DNA from: Sodiomyces alkalinus F11
Taxonomy: Eukaryota > Ascomycota > Sordariomycetes > Glomerellales > Plectosphaerellaceae
Assembly: GCF_003711515.1 (NCBI RefSeq)
Contig: NW_021167080.1
Location: 1,571,394-1,635,393 of the forward strand
Reading direction: 5' to 3'
Length of the DNA: 64,000 bases
This document shows positions 11,053 through 23,790 of this stretch, piece by piece; the stretch's first letter is position 1, and each line of letters starts with the position of its first letter. The notes under the pieces were generated by a model. It ran no database searches. It saw only the letters and a list, made by a program, of their open reading frames with translations, and was not told where the DNA came from. The position numbers and the translations under genes were made by a program.

Positions 11053-14000
11053 ATGACATTCAGCAAAGGGGCGCAGGACGCCCTCCGCCTGTGGGCGAAT
11101 ACATTTTCTTTATCACGCAATGCCTGCTCAGTTGAGGATTTTTACGATGGCTTGCTACTGTCAGAGATGCTTGCTGACCTAGATCAAACTTATGACACCG
11201 CCGGCATCGATTCCGACCCCCGGCAATCACTCGCCAAGAAGAGGAACCTCCAACATGTCTACAAAGGCCTAGTTAAGTTGATCAACCTGGAATGTCCTGG
11301 CCTCAACCGCCAGGCCAGAATTGCCAACTTTCGCGCCACCGCCTCCAACCCCGATGCCGAGGGTATCTGCAAGGTATGCTCTCGTAGGACCTGTACCCGC
11401 ATTGAACAACACACTCTGACATATGCCGCCCTTCAGATTCTGTCCCTACTATTTGCCGTTGCCATGCTTGGCAGCAACAATGAGCGATTCGTTACTCGCA
11501 TCACGCGGGACATCACCGACAAGCCCGCGCTTTCCATCCTCCAAAAGATTACCGTGGAAATGAAGGCCGAGATAGAAGACGCCGAAGCCAACCTCGACAC
11601 AGACCCCGACGCCGACGACGCCCGCCAGTTGGCCCGGGATCCCGACCTCGCGCTGGAGGAGGAGAATGCCTCTCTCATGTCCCAGCTCGACAGGAAGATG
11701 AAGCTCCTCGCTGACATGGAAACTCGGTTAGCTCACCTACAGGAGAGTTACGAGAGCCTGAAGGAGGAGGCCGCACGGCAAGCGAGAGAGCTTGAGGATT
11801 TCCACAACGCTCAAAGCGGCGCCGCCTCACAGGTCATCCAGGCACTCGAGGCCAAGATCCGGGAGCAGGACGAGCTCATCGCCAGCCATGAGGCCCAGGC
11901 CGAGGAGTTCCGCATCGCCCGTGAGCGGCTTGCCGGTGAGATTTCAAGCCTCTCCAGCAGGGCGAACAAGGCCGACGACCTCGAGGACGAGGTCAACGTG
12001 CTGCGCTATCGCAATGACGAGCTCAGCCGGAAGGCCAACGTGGTCGAACGCTACCGGCAGAAGCTCGAGGCCCAGGGCGACCTGCAAAAGGAGATCGACA
12101 ACCTCATGTACGAGAGGGAACAGATGCAGCGCGACCTCCTCGACTACGAAAAAATCCTGAAGCGGAACGAGGCCCTGGAGGACACGAACAACAAGTATGC
12201 CTCAAAGCTCCAGGACTACGAGACCCAGTTCATCGAGATGGACACCACCAGAAAACGCGAGTACTCCGAGATGCTTCACCTCCGGGAACTCCTGAGGACC
12301 CTCGAGGCGCAGCGCAAGTCGGATGAGGAATTCATCAGCGAACTGCAGGACCAGATTAACAACGGAGGCGTCCATTCCATCGGCAGCAAGTCTTCCGAGT
12401 TCACCAACCCCGGCTTCAACCTCGAGCAGGAGCTGGAGAACGCCAAGGACGTCGCCCCTAACCTCAGCCTCGAAATCTCGCGCCTCAAGGCCGAGAACCA
12501 GATGCTACGCAGCACCGCAGGCTCCGGGCCTGAGGTCGCCCGCCTGCGACACGAACTGGAGGGCGAGCGTACTCAGCACAAGAGGCTGCAGGAGAAGTAC
12601 CGCAACGTCTACGAGAAGCGGAACGCCGCCGACGCCCAGGTCTCGGCCCTGATGCAAGACCTGCCCCAGGAAAGGTTAGTTCAATGGGTCGAGCGCTTAC
12701 ACCCCAGCGGCCACGGCAAGTTGAGAATACTCACGCAGGAATACTTTAGCACCAAGGTGTTCAACGAACTCAAGTCGCAGCTCAAGAAGGCCGAGGAGGA
12801 GCTCAAGGCGGAGCGGGAATTGGCCAGGGACTTGCGAAACAAGATCCTCGATAGGGACCGCGAGATCCTGTCCGCTCGGACCGACCTCTCCGCCGTCGAG
12901 AAGGACAGCGCCGAGGCCCTGGAGGAGCTGAAGGCCACCGACAAGCTGATCTCCTCTTCGCTGCAGGAGGAACTCGAAGCACTCCGCCTCGAGTACAAGA
13001 ACATGTCTAACGACGCCGACGAGGCGCAGAGAGCGTTGGTCAAAGCGCTCCTCGAGAAGGACAACCTTCGAAAGGAAATCGATTTGGCCAAGGATCAGAG
13101 CGTCAGCTCTGACGCTTTGAAGAGCAACGAGAAGATCAAGCAGCTACGTGCCCGGTTGCAAGAACGCAACGAGGTGAGTTCTTCTTCTACTACTACTACT
13201 GCTACTACTTCTTCTTCCTTGTCATTTCGTCGTCGTCGCCGTCGTAGTTGGACGGCCCGCGCTGCGCGCTACACTCGGGAGCACATTCTTCTGTCGTTGC
13301 CCTCTCACGGTTCCGAGACTGGCGACCTGGCCAGGCCCCCTTTGTTCCTCGAGGACGTCGCTGCTGCGTGGAACAAGCCTGCTCCTCCCGCAGCTGTTCT
13401 GCAAGACAGCTACCCCCAGGCTCGGCCCCCTTCCCCTCCCATCCCCGTCGCCTTTTCTAACTCCTCCCCCTACTCCACGTATCGCGCCCACGAATCCATT
13501 TCCTTGATTTCGCCGTCCCCTTCGCCGCCGGCTTCGCAGCCTCCCATTCCTCAGGCTCTTCTTCCCCCAACCCCGAAGAAACGCGAGTCGTGGCTCCCTT
13601 GGAAAGTCATTCGTCCTCGAAGTCGAGGGAAATGAGGTGGCAGGTGGACTTTGTTTCTTCTCTTGATGGAAGTTGACATGGAACATGTATCATCGCATCT
13701 TGTAAATGGACGATGGAAAGTACTGACATTTTGTTTTTCTTTTTCTTTACTAGCAACTGGAAAAGGCGGAACGCGACAGACATGATCTTATGAGGAAGCT
13801 CAAAGCTTCGCAGGATGGAAGCGCAGCGTTGGCGCAAAAGGTATGTTTCAATCAAATTTCCCTTGCAAATAAAATCATCTCTACTGTGCTACTCTCTTCG
13901 TGTTATTGTCGCATTGTGTTTGCAACGTGTGATTCTCTTGGTGGACTCCCACCCGGCTCGTGTTCAGGCGAGATCACTTTCGTCCTACAAAGACGACAGA

Positions 14001-14317
14001 CACATGGTGATATGCCAGGCTTGCTGATCCTGTAAAACCCCACGTATATATAGGCCCAGAGCGACCAGATCATCAAGAACCTCCAGAGGGAAAACGCCCT
14101 TGTCACCACCGCCTGGTACGATCTCACCAGCCGGTTGCAAAGCAACCACGTCGTTCTACAAAGGCGTAACGATGTGCCTCGAAGCTGGTTGAACAAGCAG
14201 AGACAAATGGTCAACGGTATGGATGAATGATCTATCTCTCGTTCCGGATGGAGAATTCAACTGAAGAACTTACGCACTGACTTTGCATCTCGTCCGATAG
14301 CCACACCAAGGAAATGA
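11053..14317 (+). CDS. hookA: HOOK-family dynein adaptor (HookA-like), coiled coil
   Basis: Hook proteins link dynein-dynactin to early endosomes through an FTS/FHIP complex. There are six exons: 11053-11373, 11437-12674, 12750-13173, 13754-13840, 14054-14216 and 14301-14317. All borders are GT-AG and keep frame (GICK-ILSLL, LPQES-TKVFNEL, QERNE-QLEKAE, ALAQK-AQSDQ, MVN-ATPRK-stop). They give about 749 residues. The N-terminal HOOK domain is recognisable (GAQDALRLWANTF, CSVEDFYDGLLLSEMLADLD, KILSLLFAVAML). From about residue 165 to 640 the chain is almost unbroken heptad-rich coiled coil. The C-terminus has a conserved-looking block (NALVTTAWYDLTSRLQSN) expected to bind the cargo adaptor. Introns 1 and 3 have no in-frame stop near the donor, so genome-only predictions may read through them. 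Intron 3 is unusually long (580 nt). Confidence 0.88.
13174..13753 (+). other. Long, partly open intron 3 of the hookA-like gene
   Basis: A 580-nt intron (GTGAGT donor, TTTACTAG acceptor). It begins with TTC/TAC triplet repeats and stays in frame for 154 codons (stop at 13633-13635), encoding an Arg/Pro/Ser-rich tail. If retained it would replace the C-terminal cargo-binding part. Confidence 0.6.
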
Positions 14318-15088
14318 CGAATACATGCCACTACACTAACGTTCCAACGAAGCCAGGAGGATCATCTCACCCTGGACGTATTTATATCCCCTAATAGATT
14401 CATGATATATAGGTATGGCGCCCGCGCCCATTGCATAGCGTCACAAGAGGAAAGATGAAAGGAAGACGAGGGAAGAGGCATTTCGTCATGTCCTGCATCT
14501 GTGCGAGTCTCCATCAGCATCTACACTGGACTTCTTGTTTTTAAGCGATACCCCTCGCATCGAGTTTACTTCATTACGGCTAATCAAGAATTATTACCAT
14601 TGCGACGTCTATAGCAGACAATAGCCAGTCGAGGAAGAGGCAGCAAAGATTCCAACGCAAACAGTGACGTCCCATCCAACCGCAAGCTTAGATTGAGATT
14701 TGCCTGAGACATGGCAAAGATAGATACTACATACAGGGCGTGATAAAGGGGTTTCTCTAATTGATACATTGAATCCGTCATCTCCAAGACATCAACAGCG
14801 GGTAACTCGTAGGTCAGGGACCCTAAGCGTTCGCTGACGTTGAAAATGCGGTTCCCAGTCGATTTTAGTAGAATCCCGTTCCAGCTCGAGCTTAGGAGCT
14901 GCACACGGGTTCTGTTTGCTTCCGTTGCCACAGCGACTTCCGCCCTCTTGATCTATTAAATCTAGGCATGACGACTGGGGCTAAAGAGTTGGGGAAAAAG
15001 AAAAAAAAAGGGTGGGCTCATGACGCATCCATGCCGGGGGTGTGGAGCAAGTCCGGGAATTTTTTTCGTTCGTGCATATAATTTTCGT
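14318..15088. other. Convergent 3' intergenic region
   Basis: Lies between the 3' ends of hookA and ADK1. I see no supported gene. A minus-strand frame at 14584-14931 lacks an ATG start and family features. Confidence 0.5.
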
Positions 15089-16216
<1,128 letters not shown>

Positions 16217-17593
16217 TTTTGGCGAAGCTTCAAGAGCAAGTTGGAAAAGCCAGATAAAGGGAAGCAAGAAGTAGGCAAAAGTCTTGGACCGCAGGAATTG
16301 AGTTGCGGGAGGCGGGTGAGAGACAAGGGGATATAGGAAAGGGCGTCGAGTTGGGTTGTCGTGGAGGATCGCGAAGAAGTCGACGGGAGAAGGAAAAATA
16401 ATTGCGAAAGCCAGGTTTCTAGGACGAGGCCGAAGCTTAGTACGCGGGATGTACTTGGAAGGGATCCTGATCTGGCAGGATGTGGGTCAAGGTGCCATCA
16501 TTTGATTCCTCAGGTACCGGGACGGGAGTACGACTACGAAGTAAGGTAATTATTACGGAGTACCTACGATTTCGGCTGTTCCTTGGTGCTCAACAGGGCA
16601 GGGGCCACTACTCCGGCGCTCCGTATTTCCGATGTCCGGAGCTCCGTTTCAGCGTACTGGATGGAAGGCTATTGGTGCTTTGTACACGTACCTTATGTTT
16701 TCGCTCGGTCGTCAGAACTTTCCAACTTTTTTTACCCACCTATTGGGGAAGTACCCTCTGCACCGAGGTTCGGGGCCATTCCAGCCCCACGGGATGAAGC
16801 GAACAGGCGGTCTTCCTTTGGTGGTGGCCATGGCCTTGTTGATTTCCCGTCCACTTATAATAAGTGTACATCGGGTATTCCCACGGCAAATCCGGCTGAA
16901 CCCGATGGACACTTGGGAGGAGAACATGACTCCCGCCAACGGTCAAATGCTGAATCTTCTACTCTGTGAACACTGAATATAGTCAAACGGCATTGCAGAT
17001 GTCAAATCCGTTGGCCGCCGTGGTTAGTAATGTCTGGTGCCTGGTGCGGCACGGAGGACGACTCCTTAGGTATTCGAAGGTTATGACTACGGTTTCCCCC
17101 ACTCGACAACGACGAATATGATAAAAATAACAATAACAATGCATTTGTAACAAAACAATATCCAGATGGTTAAAGCAATTGCTAAACACGCAATTCTTGC
17201 AGTGTCTTTGTTGCTGATTTGCTTCGACGAGTTCGAGATGCGAGATGCGAACAAGAGAAAGGCATGTCACAGTGCGTCTGGACGCCCTAGCCACAGATTC
17301 ATGTGCACCGCCATACCTCTCACGTGATATCGCGAGGCTCGAGCTTTAAGTGTACGAAGGGCTCTTGGCTGGACATCTGAGGCTAGACCCTTTCGGGAGC
17401 TCCTGCTCGCTCTGCACTCGCGCCAAAGGCAGCATCCAAGTTACGACACCCATCTCCATATCCCATCTTCAAACGAACCCTGCCGCTGTTCTGCCCGCCA
17501 CCTTTTCCCCCTTCTTGTATCCCCGTGCATCTATTTCCGTGAAACCGCAGAGAAACATACTTCACTTAACGACTCACGGAAGACATTCCCACC
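16217..17593. other. Divergent intergenic region of ADK1 and RPN8
   Basis: About 1.4 kb without a supported gene. Several overlapping short frames at 16480-16976 show no family features. The words TTACGGAGTACCTACG (near 16553) and GGTACC belong to the dispersed palindromic vocabulary of this window. Confidence 0.5.
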
Positions 17594-18796
17594 ATGCCTG
17601 CCACAACAGCAGAAACCCTATCTCTCGTCACCCGCAACGTCACCGTCGCCCCTCTCGTCCTCCTCTCAGTTGTCGACCACTACAACCGCACCGTCTTTAA
17701 GGGCTCCAAGCGCCGAGTGGTTGGCGTGCTACTAGGCCAGAACGATGGAACAAATGTGCGCGTATCCAACAGTTTCGCAGGTTAGTACGGGGCCGAGAAC
17801 CTGTCGGGTTGAGCCGCCGGTCTCCTCAAAGGATACTGACAATGGCGTCATCAGTCCCGTTCGAGGAAGATGAGAAGGACCCATCGGTGTGGTTTATCGA
17901 TCACAACTACGTCGAAAACATGAACGACATGTTCAAGAAGGTCAATGCGAAGGAGAAGCTGATCGGCTGGTACCACTCCGGACCGAAGCTACGGGCGTCA
18001 GATTTGGAAATCAACGATCTGTTCAAGCGATACACCCCCAACCCGCTGCTGGTCATTATCGACGTCCAGCCCAAGGAGGCTGGTGTGCCGACAGATGCTT
18101 ATTTTGCCGTGGACGAAATCAAAGACGTGAGTAGTCACCTCTAATACTTTTTTTTTTTGTTGGAAGAATATACGTGCTTAACTTGCTTTTCTTCGCGTAC
18201 AGGATGGTACAGCCACATCGAGGACGTTCGTACACACCCCTTCCATCATCGAAGCCGAAGAAGCTGAAGAAATCGGCGTGGAACACTTGCTCCGCGACAT
18301 CCGCGACGTCGCCGTCGGTACCCTCTCCACCAGGATAACGAATCAACTCCAGTCGCTTCAAGGGTTACACCTCCGTCTGCGCGACATCGGCACTTATCTC
18401 CAGCGCGTGCTTGACGGAGAACTCCCCGTCAACCACGCGATTCTCGGCAATCTGCAGGACGTCTTCAATCTCCTACCCAACCTGACAACACTCAAGGGAA
18501 GCGCCGACACCTCCAAGCCTGCGGGCAGCGAGCTTGCGCATGCCATGAGTGTCAAGACCAACGACCAGCTTATGACCATCTACCTCAGCAGCCTGATCCG
18601 GGCCATCACTGCCTACCACGACCTGATTGAGAACAAGATCCAGAACCGGCAGCAACAGGAAGAGAACGAAGCGAAGAAGGAGGAACTTGCTAATGGCAGT
18701 AAGGATGAGAAGAAGGATGGTGCCTCTAGTACAGCGAATGGCGACGGCAAGGAGAGTTCTGACAAGGACAAGGAAGCCAAGGAGAAGAGGAAATAG
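17594..18796 (+). CDS. RPN8: 26S proteasome lid subunit Rpn8 (PSMD7)
   Basis: The partner of deubiquitinase Rpn11 in the proteasome lid. Three exons (17594-17780, 17855-18126, 18203-18796) encode 350 residues, the normal fungal length. Both introns (74 and 76 nt) keep frame (SNSFA-VPFEEDE, VDEIKD-DGTATS). The MPN domain spans about residues 10-140 ([44 protein letters not shown]). It lacks a complete zinc-binding JAMM signature, as known for Rpn8. The C-terminal helices ([41 protein letters not shown]) form the lid bundle. The last ~50 residues are a Lys/Glu-rich disordered tail. Confidence 0.97.
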
Positions 18797-19253
18797 AATG
18801 CCTCGGACACAGACTTTGGACGAGAGGAAAAGAAAAGGAGGCAAAAAGGAAAAAAAAACCCTGCCGAGAACGAGATGTGGCGTGGCCAGAGGGGGGGGGG
18901 GGATTGGCTGCGATTTTTCTCCCATAGAAGGCGGGTACACCTCTCCTACTGTCATGATATCATCATCATCCTTTGGCGTCGGGAAAAGGACATGAGGTTC
19001 GCTAGGCCGAGATGAACATTTTCTGCGCGGGCAAGCCTTCCTAAGCTGCACCGACCACACATGCCCTGTACAAGTGAATAGCATTGTTCTCTAACAAAGC
19101 AGTTGTCGGGTCATATGTTTCAAGCCCAGCGAAAAGTCCATCATGCCCTCATCCAGTTTAGAGTGCCCCTAGTTGCCGACTCTAGTCCGTGACCGAGAGC
19201 GTTATTATAATAAATCGACCCCCGGAACTCCTTTTAAAACGACGTCCCCTTCT
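18797..19253. other. 3' region between RPN8 and SWS1
   Basis: Convergent non-coding DNA with a purine-rich stretch and a G homopolymer (about 18892-18901). No gene seen. Confidence 0.5.
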
Positions 19254-20015
19254 TTACGTCGCCGCGACTAGCCCGGCCATCTCCTCCCTACCAGCCCGCC
19301 TCTCCACGGCATACCTCCCCATCACGTCCCCGCACCGCTCGGCGAGAAGACAGGCAAGCAAATGCTTACAACACGGGACATCGTCGGGGCGGCCACCCGG
19401 AGGGTCCAAGGCCATCCCGCCAAACGACCACTCCCCGTCAGTCCCGCCTTCAGTGGGCTGCCGGACCCCTGACCCTGCGACGTCAGACCACGTAGGCGGT
19501 AGGATTTCATCCGGAACGGGCGCGGAAGCGGAAGCGGAAGCGGAAGCGGGAAAGGCGTCGAAGGCAAAGTTGGCGCAGGAGCAGTTCCAGGCGTCGAGAC
19601 GGACGAGGTATGGGGTCGTCACGGCGGGGTGAGGGTGGCGGTGCGCGTTTCGCCTGGGGTGGACTGAGGCTGCGGAGCGAACTAGGTAGAATGCCGCCTG
19701 CGGCTTTTCGGGTGAGCTTGGGGTTGGGTTGGCAGTCTTGATATCGGTAGGGGTTGTGTGGACGGCGGAGCTGGGTTCCTGGGGGATGATCCTGGTGACG
19801 AGGGAGTGGTCGAGGAGGTCCAGGGCCGGGAGGAGCAGGGTTGGGAAGAGGACGTGGAGGGTTGTGAGAAGAGCCCTGTGAGAAGGACGAAAGAGTTTTG
19901 GGAGGGATTGACTGGTGTGTTGATCTGTAGAAACCTCTTCTTCGGATACTGAGGAGGTTCCGATGGAGTTGATGAGGGATGTGAGGATGGTCCTAGGGGT
20001 AGGGAGTGTAGTCAT
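19254..20015 (-). CDS. SWS1: SWIM-type zinc-finger protein, Sws1/Shu2-like
   Basis: In fission yeast Sws1 and in budding yeast Shu2 belong to the Shu complex, which promotes Rad51-dependent homologous recombination. The protein has 253 residues from the ATG at 20015 (MTTLPTPR). The frame is open to 20072 with a less likely upstream ATG. The SWIM signature CxCx(n)CxH is present: WNCSCANFAFDAF, then after a Ser/Ala linker CCKHLLACLLAERC. The N-terminal part (FPTLLLPALDLLDHSLVTRI, AAFYLVRSA) fits the family. The linker between the Cys pairs holds an (Ala-Ser)n repeat encoded by a GGAAGC-type plus-strand repeat near 19527-19550. No introns are needed. The DNA-repair role is from family knowledge. 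Confidence 0.85.
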   Translation of the reverse strand: MTTLPTPRTILTSLINSIGTSSVSEEEVSTDQHTSQSLPKLFRPSHRALLTTLHVLFPTLLLPALDLLDHSLVTRIIPQEPSSAVHTTPTDIKTANPTPSSPEKPQAAFYLVRSAASVHPRRNAHRHPHPAVTTPYLVRLDAWNCSCANFAFDAFPASASASASAPVPDEILPPTWSDVAGSGVRQPTEGGTDGEWSFGGMALDPPGGRPDDVPCCKHLLACLLAERCGDVMGRYAVERRAGREEMAGLVAAT

Positions 20016-20466
20016 GATGAGGGTATTAGACCCCTGGGAGCAGAGCCGTAGAATGTTATGCTTCCCATCCAATTATCAGCGTGTACCATAAATTATCCAT
20101 ATCATCAGAATGTTGTCGTTTTGGTCCGTGTACACAAGTCCGAAGGTCGAAGCAACATGAAGTCCCAGAGTTCTGAAAGTCGGAAAGCCACGCCGTGTTG
20201 GCTGTTTATGTACAGTGTAAACACGATCAAAATGAGACAGTGCGGTAGTTACACATATGACGCCGAACCAGCAGCCATTGTCCATGTCTATCCGAAGCAC
20301 CCTCTCTGCCCGTATATCGTATATCCGCCCCGACTGAACCAGGTTGATAGATGGCTTTTCATTTTCCATGCAGTAGGTTATGTGAGGCTGGGTTAATGCT
20401 CTACTAAATCGTACATAGTACATAGGTGCGAGCTACGAGCTACGCACACATACACTCACTTCACAC
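20016..20466. other. Short intergenic region upstream of SWS1, downstream of HEM13
   Basis: AT-richer non-coding DNA. It holds the SWS1 promoter and the HEM13 3' region. Nothing else is recognised. Confidence 0.45.
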
Positions 20467-21858
20467 TCACACCCAGTCCTTGGGTGCCCTCAGTACATCT
20501 ATCAGTTGTTGTTCCCGACTGTTGGGCTCCGGCTCATGCATGTACTTCCAAGTCGCCGTGAGCGGCAGACTCATCAAGATACTCTCAACCCTGGACCCCG
20601 GTGTGTTCAGGCCGAAGGCGGTACCCCGGTCGTGGACCAGGTTGAATTCGACGTACTTTCCACGCCGAATCTGCTGCCAGTCCTTCTCGGCCTCGGTGAA
20701 GGGCATGTCCTTCCTCCTCTCGATGATGGGCATGTAGGAAGGGAGGAAGGCCCTGAGGCAGTCCTGGACGAAGGCGAAGGAGCTCTCCCGGTCGTTCTCG
20801 GTGTAGTCGAGGTCGTCGAAGAAGATGCCGCCGACGCCGCGGCACTCGCCCCGGTGCTTGTTGTAAAAGTACTCGTCGCACCACTTCTTGAAGCGCGGGT
20901 AGTACGTCTTGTCGTGGGCGTCGCACACGTCCTTGATGGTCTTGTGGAAATGCACGGCGTCCTCCTCGAGCAGGTACGAAGGGGTCAGGTCGCAGCCGCC
21001 GCCGAACCACCAGGCATGCGGCGTGCCGTCCGGGTGCGACGTCTCGAAGTACCGGTAGTTGAGGTGCACGGTCGGGGCCATGGGGTTCTTGGGATGCAAC
21101 ACCATGCTCAGCCCGGTGGCGAAGAAGGGGAGCGAGTTGATGTTGTCGTCGAGGTGGAGGGTCTTGTGGTTGGCGCGCATCTTCGCGATCGCCGGCTTGG
21201 GGAGGCTGCCGTAGACCACGCTGACGCCGACGCCGGCCTTCTCGAAGACGTTGCCGTCTTGCAGGACGCAAGTGATCCCGCCGCCGCCCTCCTCCCGTTG
21301 CCACTCATCTCGGCGGAACTTGCCGCCGTCGAGCTTCTCGAGCGCCTGGACGATCTCCTGTTGCTGCTCCTTGATGAACTTCTCCATGCGCAGGCGCATC
21401 GGGCCCTCGGCGGTCACGCCTATTTGTTGCTTGGTTAGGTGATCGCGCTCGGCGAGTTTTGGGTTATCGCAGTACACAGGATCTGGGACAGCCTGTTCCA
21501 GCATCATGTCTCGTCAACGGAAACGCTCAAAAGAAGGAGGGGCAATGACAGCACTGGCTGGCAGTGGATGTGGATGCAGATGCGGATGTGGCTGTGGCTG
21601 TGGTAATGGCAATAGCAGTTCAAGTACCATTTTGTAGATCAGGGTCCCAGCGAGACCGAGGCTGACGGCGGTAATAAAGGCGTAATTGGGGGTATAAGAG
21701 GTCTTCTGGGCATTCAATTCAGGCTTTGTAGAACTAAAACGAGGTCGCGATGGCGGCGCATTCGAACGTAGACGAGGTCGGTGCTGGTAGGAACGAGCGA
21801 CCCTCGGTTGGACAGAAAGCTGGGAAAACAGCTTCTGCCCGGATCTCCTGTACGCCAT
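20467..21858 (-). CDS. HEM13: Coproporphyrinogen III oxidase, oxygen-dependent (HEM13), with mitochondrial leader
   Basis: Converts coproporphyrinogen III to protoporphyrinogen IX in heme synthesis. Exon 2 (21492-20467) carries the whole enzyme: [36 protein letters not shown], the signature [31 protein letters not shown] and the C-terminus LRAPKDWV. Exon 1 (21858-21628, [11 protein letters not shown]) encodes a basic leader and a hydrophobic helix ([17 protein letters not shown]), typical of a mitochondrial membrane-tethered form. Joining GT at 21627 to CAG at 21493 (135 nt, phase 0) gives 418 residues. A start at the exon 2 ATG (21507) would give a 346-residue cytosolic-like form as in yeast. 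The leader-joined model is an inference from frame and signals. The enzyme call is firm. Confidence 0.94.
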
Positions 21859-23195
21859 TCGGAAAGAAGAAAAAAAAAGATACGATATATAAGTACACCG
21901 GAAAATGGGATGTGGAGGAATCGAAAGGTTGCTGGACGACTCGATCAGATGATCGATGCCCACGCAAGAAACATAAGGCCACTTTTTTTTTTGCTGGGTG
22001 TTGTGGTGATGAGAAGACGAGGAGGAGATGGGTCTCGACTAAATCTGAGCCAGGGTAATTGAGATGGCGACAAATCAGAAGCTTGGGGTCGTCCCTGTTA
22101 GTGGGGGTGCAGCCGACGGGGACCACTGCAACTGTGAAGTGCGGATAGGTTAGGTATCGAGACAGAAAGGTACCTGGTTCTTGAAATAAGATGACGTGAC
22201 TGCCGCAACTCCCCCTCTGAGGGGCGGTACTGCGAGAAGTGGTGAGAGCTCCAGCTTTAACCTGGAATACAAAAGATAAAACTCCAACTTTAACCAAGTA
22301 TAAAAGCTATCTATAGTTGGTAAGCAATTTACTGAGTGCAGACATCCTTGTCAACCACAAAAAGACCAACCAGCACGTTTTCATGATGAAGTTCGATTAT
22401 ATAATCTATATATCTGCTGACACAAATCTCCACATAGTGCAAATCAGATGAAGGGCTACAAAGGGAGTACGGGGCCATATGAAATACCTAAGTGAGTATA
22501 GCATAAGGTAGGTACCTAAGAAGAACCGGAAACTGGAGGAGATATAATTCCGTATATAGTGCTCTGAGCACGGAGGCAGGACACTTGTATATTGAGGCGG
22601 GAAGACTGGAGGGAATTGCCTGGTGATCTCGCGTGACGCATACCGATGACCCTGGTTGTCAGCTGCTGGTCATCTGCCTCTCCTGGCCGTTTGATTCACC
22701 AGTGTATCTCCCCGAATAAAGGGAGTGTATGGATACCTGCGAGCACAGTGCAAAAATGCCCACCATCATACATACTCCGATACTCCGCATTCTGATAAGA
22801 CTGTCATACCTTACCTTAGGTAAGGTAGCTTGGGATGGCACTTTGATAGGCGGGTACGGGAGTTAATTCCAAGGCAAGTGAAAATAAGTCATCAACCCCC
22901 CGCACTCGCTGGCTGCCTGGACATGGGGTCGGCCACCGCCTCCACCCACCCAACAAGGCGACAACCTTACCAAGCATCCCTCCCCTTCACGCACTCTCCC
23001 TAAGCTTCCCTCAAACCTTCCCCTCAACTTTCACTTCTACAAGCTTCGTCCCATCGCCTACCATCACCACGTCGCCGCAACACGATACTTAAACCTCGAA
23101 CCTATCCCCCTGGTGTCTGCACCTTGCAACGTCGAGTCGTCGACTCTACCATCAACAAACTACTCCTCACGTCAAGCCAAGTCAACACCGCCATT
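21859..23195. other. Divergent intergenic region of HEM13 and ATG8
   Basis: About 1.3 kb with no gene seen. A perfect 9-bp inverted repeat with a 3-nt loop (TACCTTACC TTA GGTAAGGTA) lies at 22807-22827. C/T-rich leader DNA occupies 22970-23190 before ATG8. Confidence 0.55.
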
Positions 23196-23790
23196 ATGCG
23201 ATCCAAGTTCAAGGACGAGCATCCCTTCGAGAAGCGCAAGGCCGAAGCCGAACGCATCCGCCAGAAGTACTCAGACCGCATTCCTGTATGTCACGATAAT
23301 AGTTTCGTCTGTCCTTTTTATATTCCTTCGTCCCTTTTGATCGTCGAATTATCCTAGCTGACTGAACCCCTTTTCTTCGAACTAGGTCATCTGCGAGAAA
23401 GTGGAAAAGAGCGACATCGCAACGATCGATAAGAAGAAGTACCTGGTCCCAGCCGACCTGACCGTCGGTCAGTTCGTCTACGTAATTCGCAAGCGCATCA
23501 AGCTCTCCCCGGAAAAGGCAATCTTCATCTTCGTCGATGAAGTCCTACCGCCGACGGCTGCCCTTATGAGCAGTATCTACGAGGAGCACAAGGACGAGGA
23601 TGGGTAAGTCATACTCGACCATTATGGTGATAGGCGGCTGGCTCTCCTTGGGCGTAATCACGTGGTCTCGTCGTATTGGTCTCGTCGTATTCATTTTTGG
23701 TCATGAGAGCTAATTTGTGCTTGTGTCCCTAGCTTCCTCTACATCACCTACTCGGGCGAGAACACTTTTGGCAACTTTGAGACTGTTTGA
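23196..23790 (+). CDS. ATG8: Autophagy ubiquitin-like protein Atg8
   Basis: The lipid-conjugated autophagosome protein. Three exons (23196-23285, 23386-23603, 23733-23790) encode 121 residues, the standard length. Introns of 100 and 129 nt are GT-AG and in frame ([25 protein letters not shown]). The N-terminal helices [20 protein letters not shown], the LIR-docking surface ([20 protein letters not shown]) and the C-terminus [13 protein letters not shown] are intact. Atg4 would cleave after Gly116, leaving it for phosphatidylethanolamine conjugation. Nothing unusual is seen. Confidence 0.98.

Noticed and set aside
12675..12738. An intron of the hookA-like gene ending at the CAG at 12736-12738
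   Set aside because: It would be 64 nt and shift the frame. The TAG at 12747-12749 gives a 75-nt intron and restores QES-TKVFNEL.
14584..14931. A minus-strand 115-codon frame between hookA and ADK1
   Set aside because: Its first codon is GTG, and no family features or splice partners were seen.
16480..16976. Overlapping plus-strand frames upstream of RPN8
   Set aside because: Several frames are open at once without bias. This is typical of non-coding DNA in a divergent promoter region.
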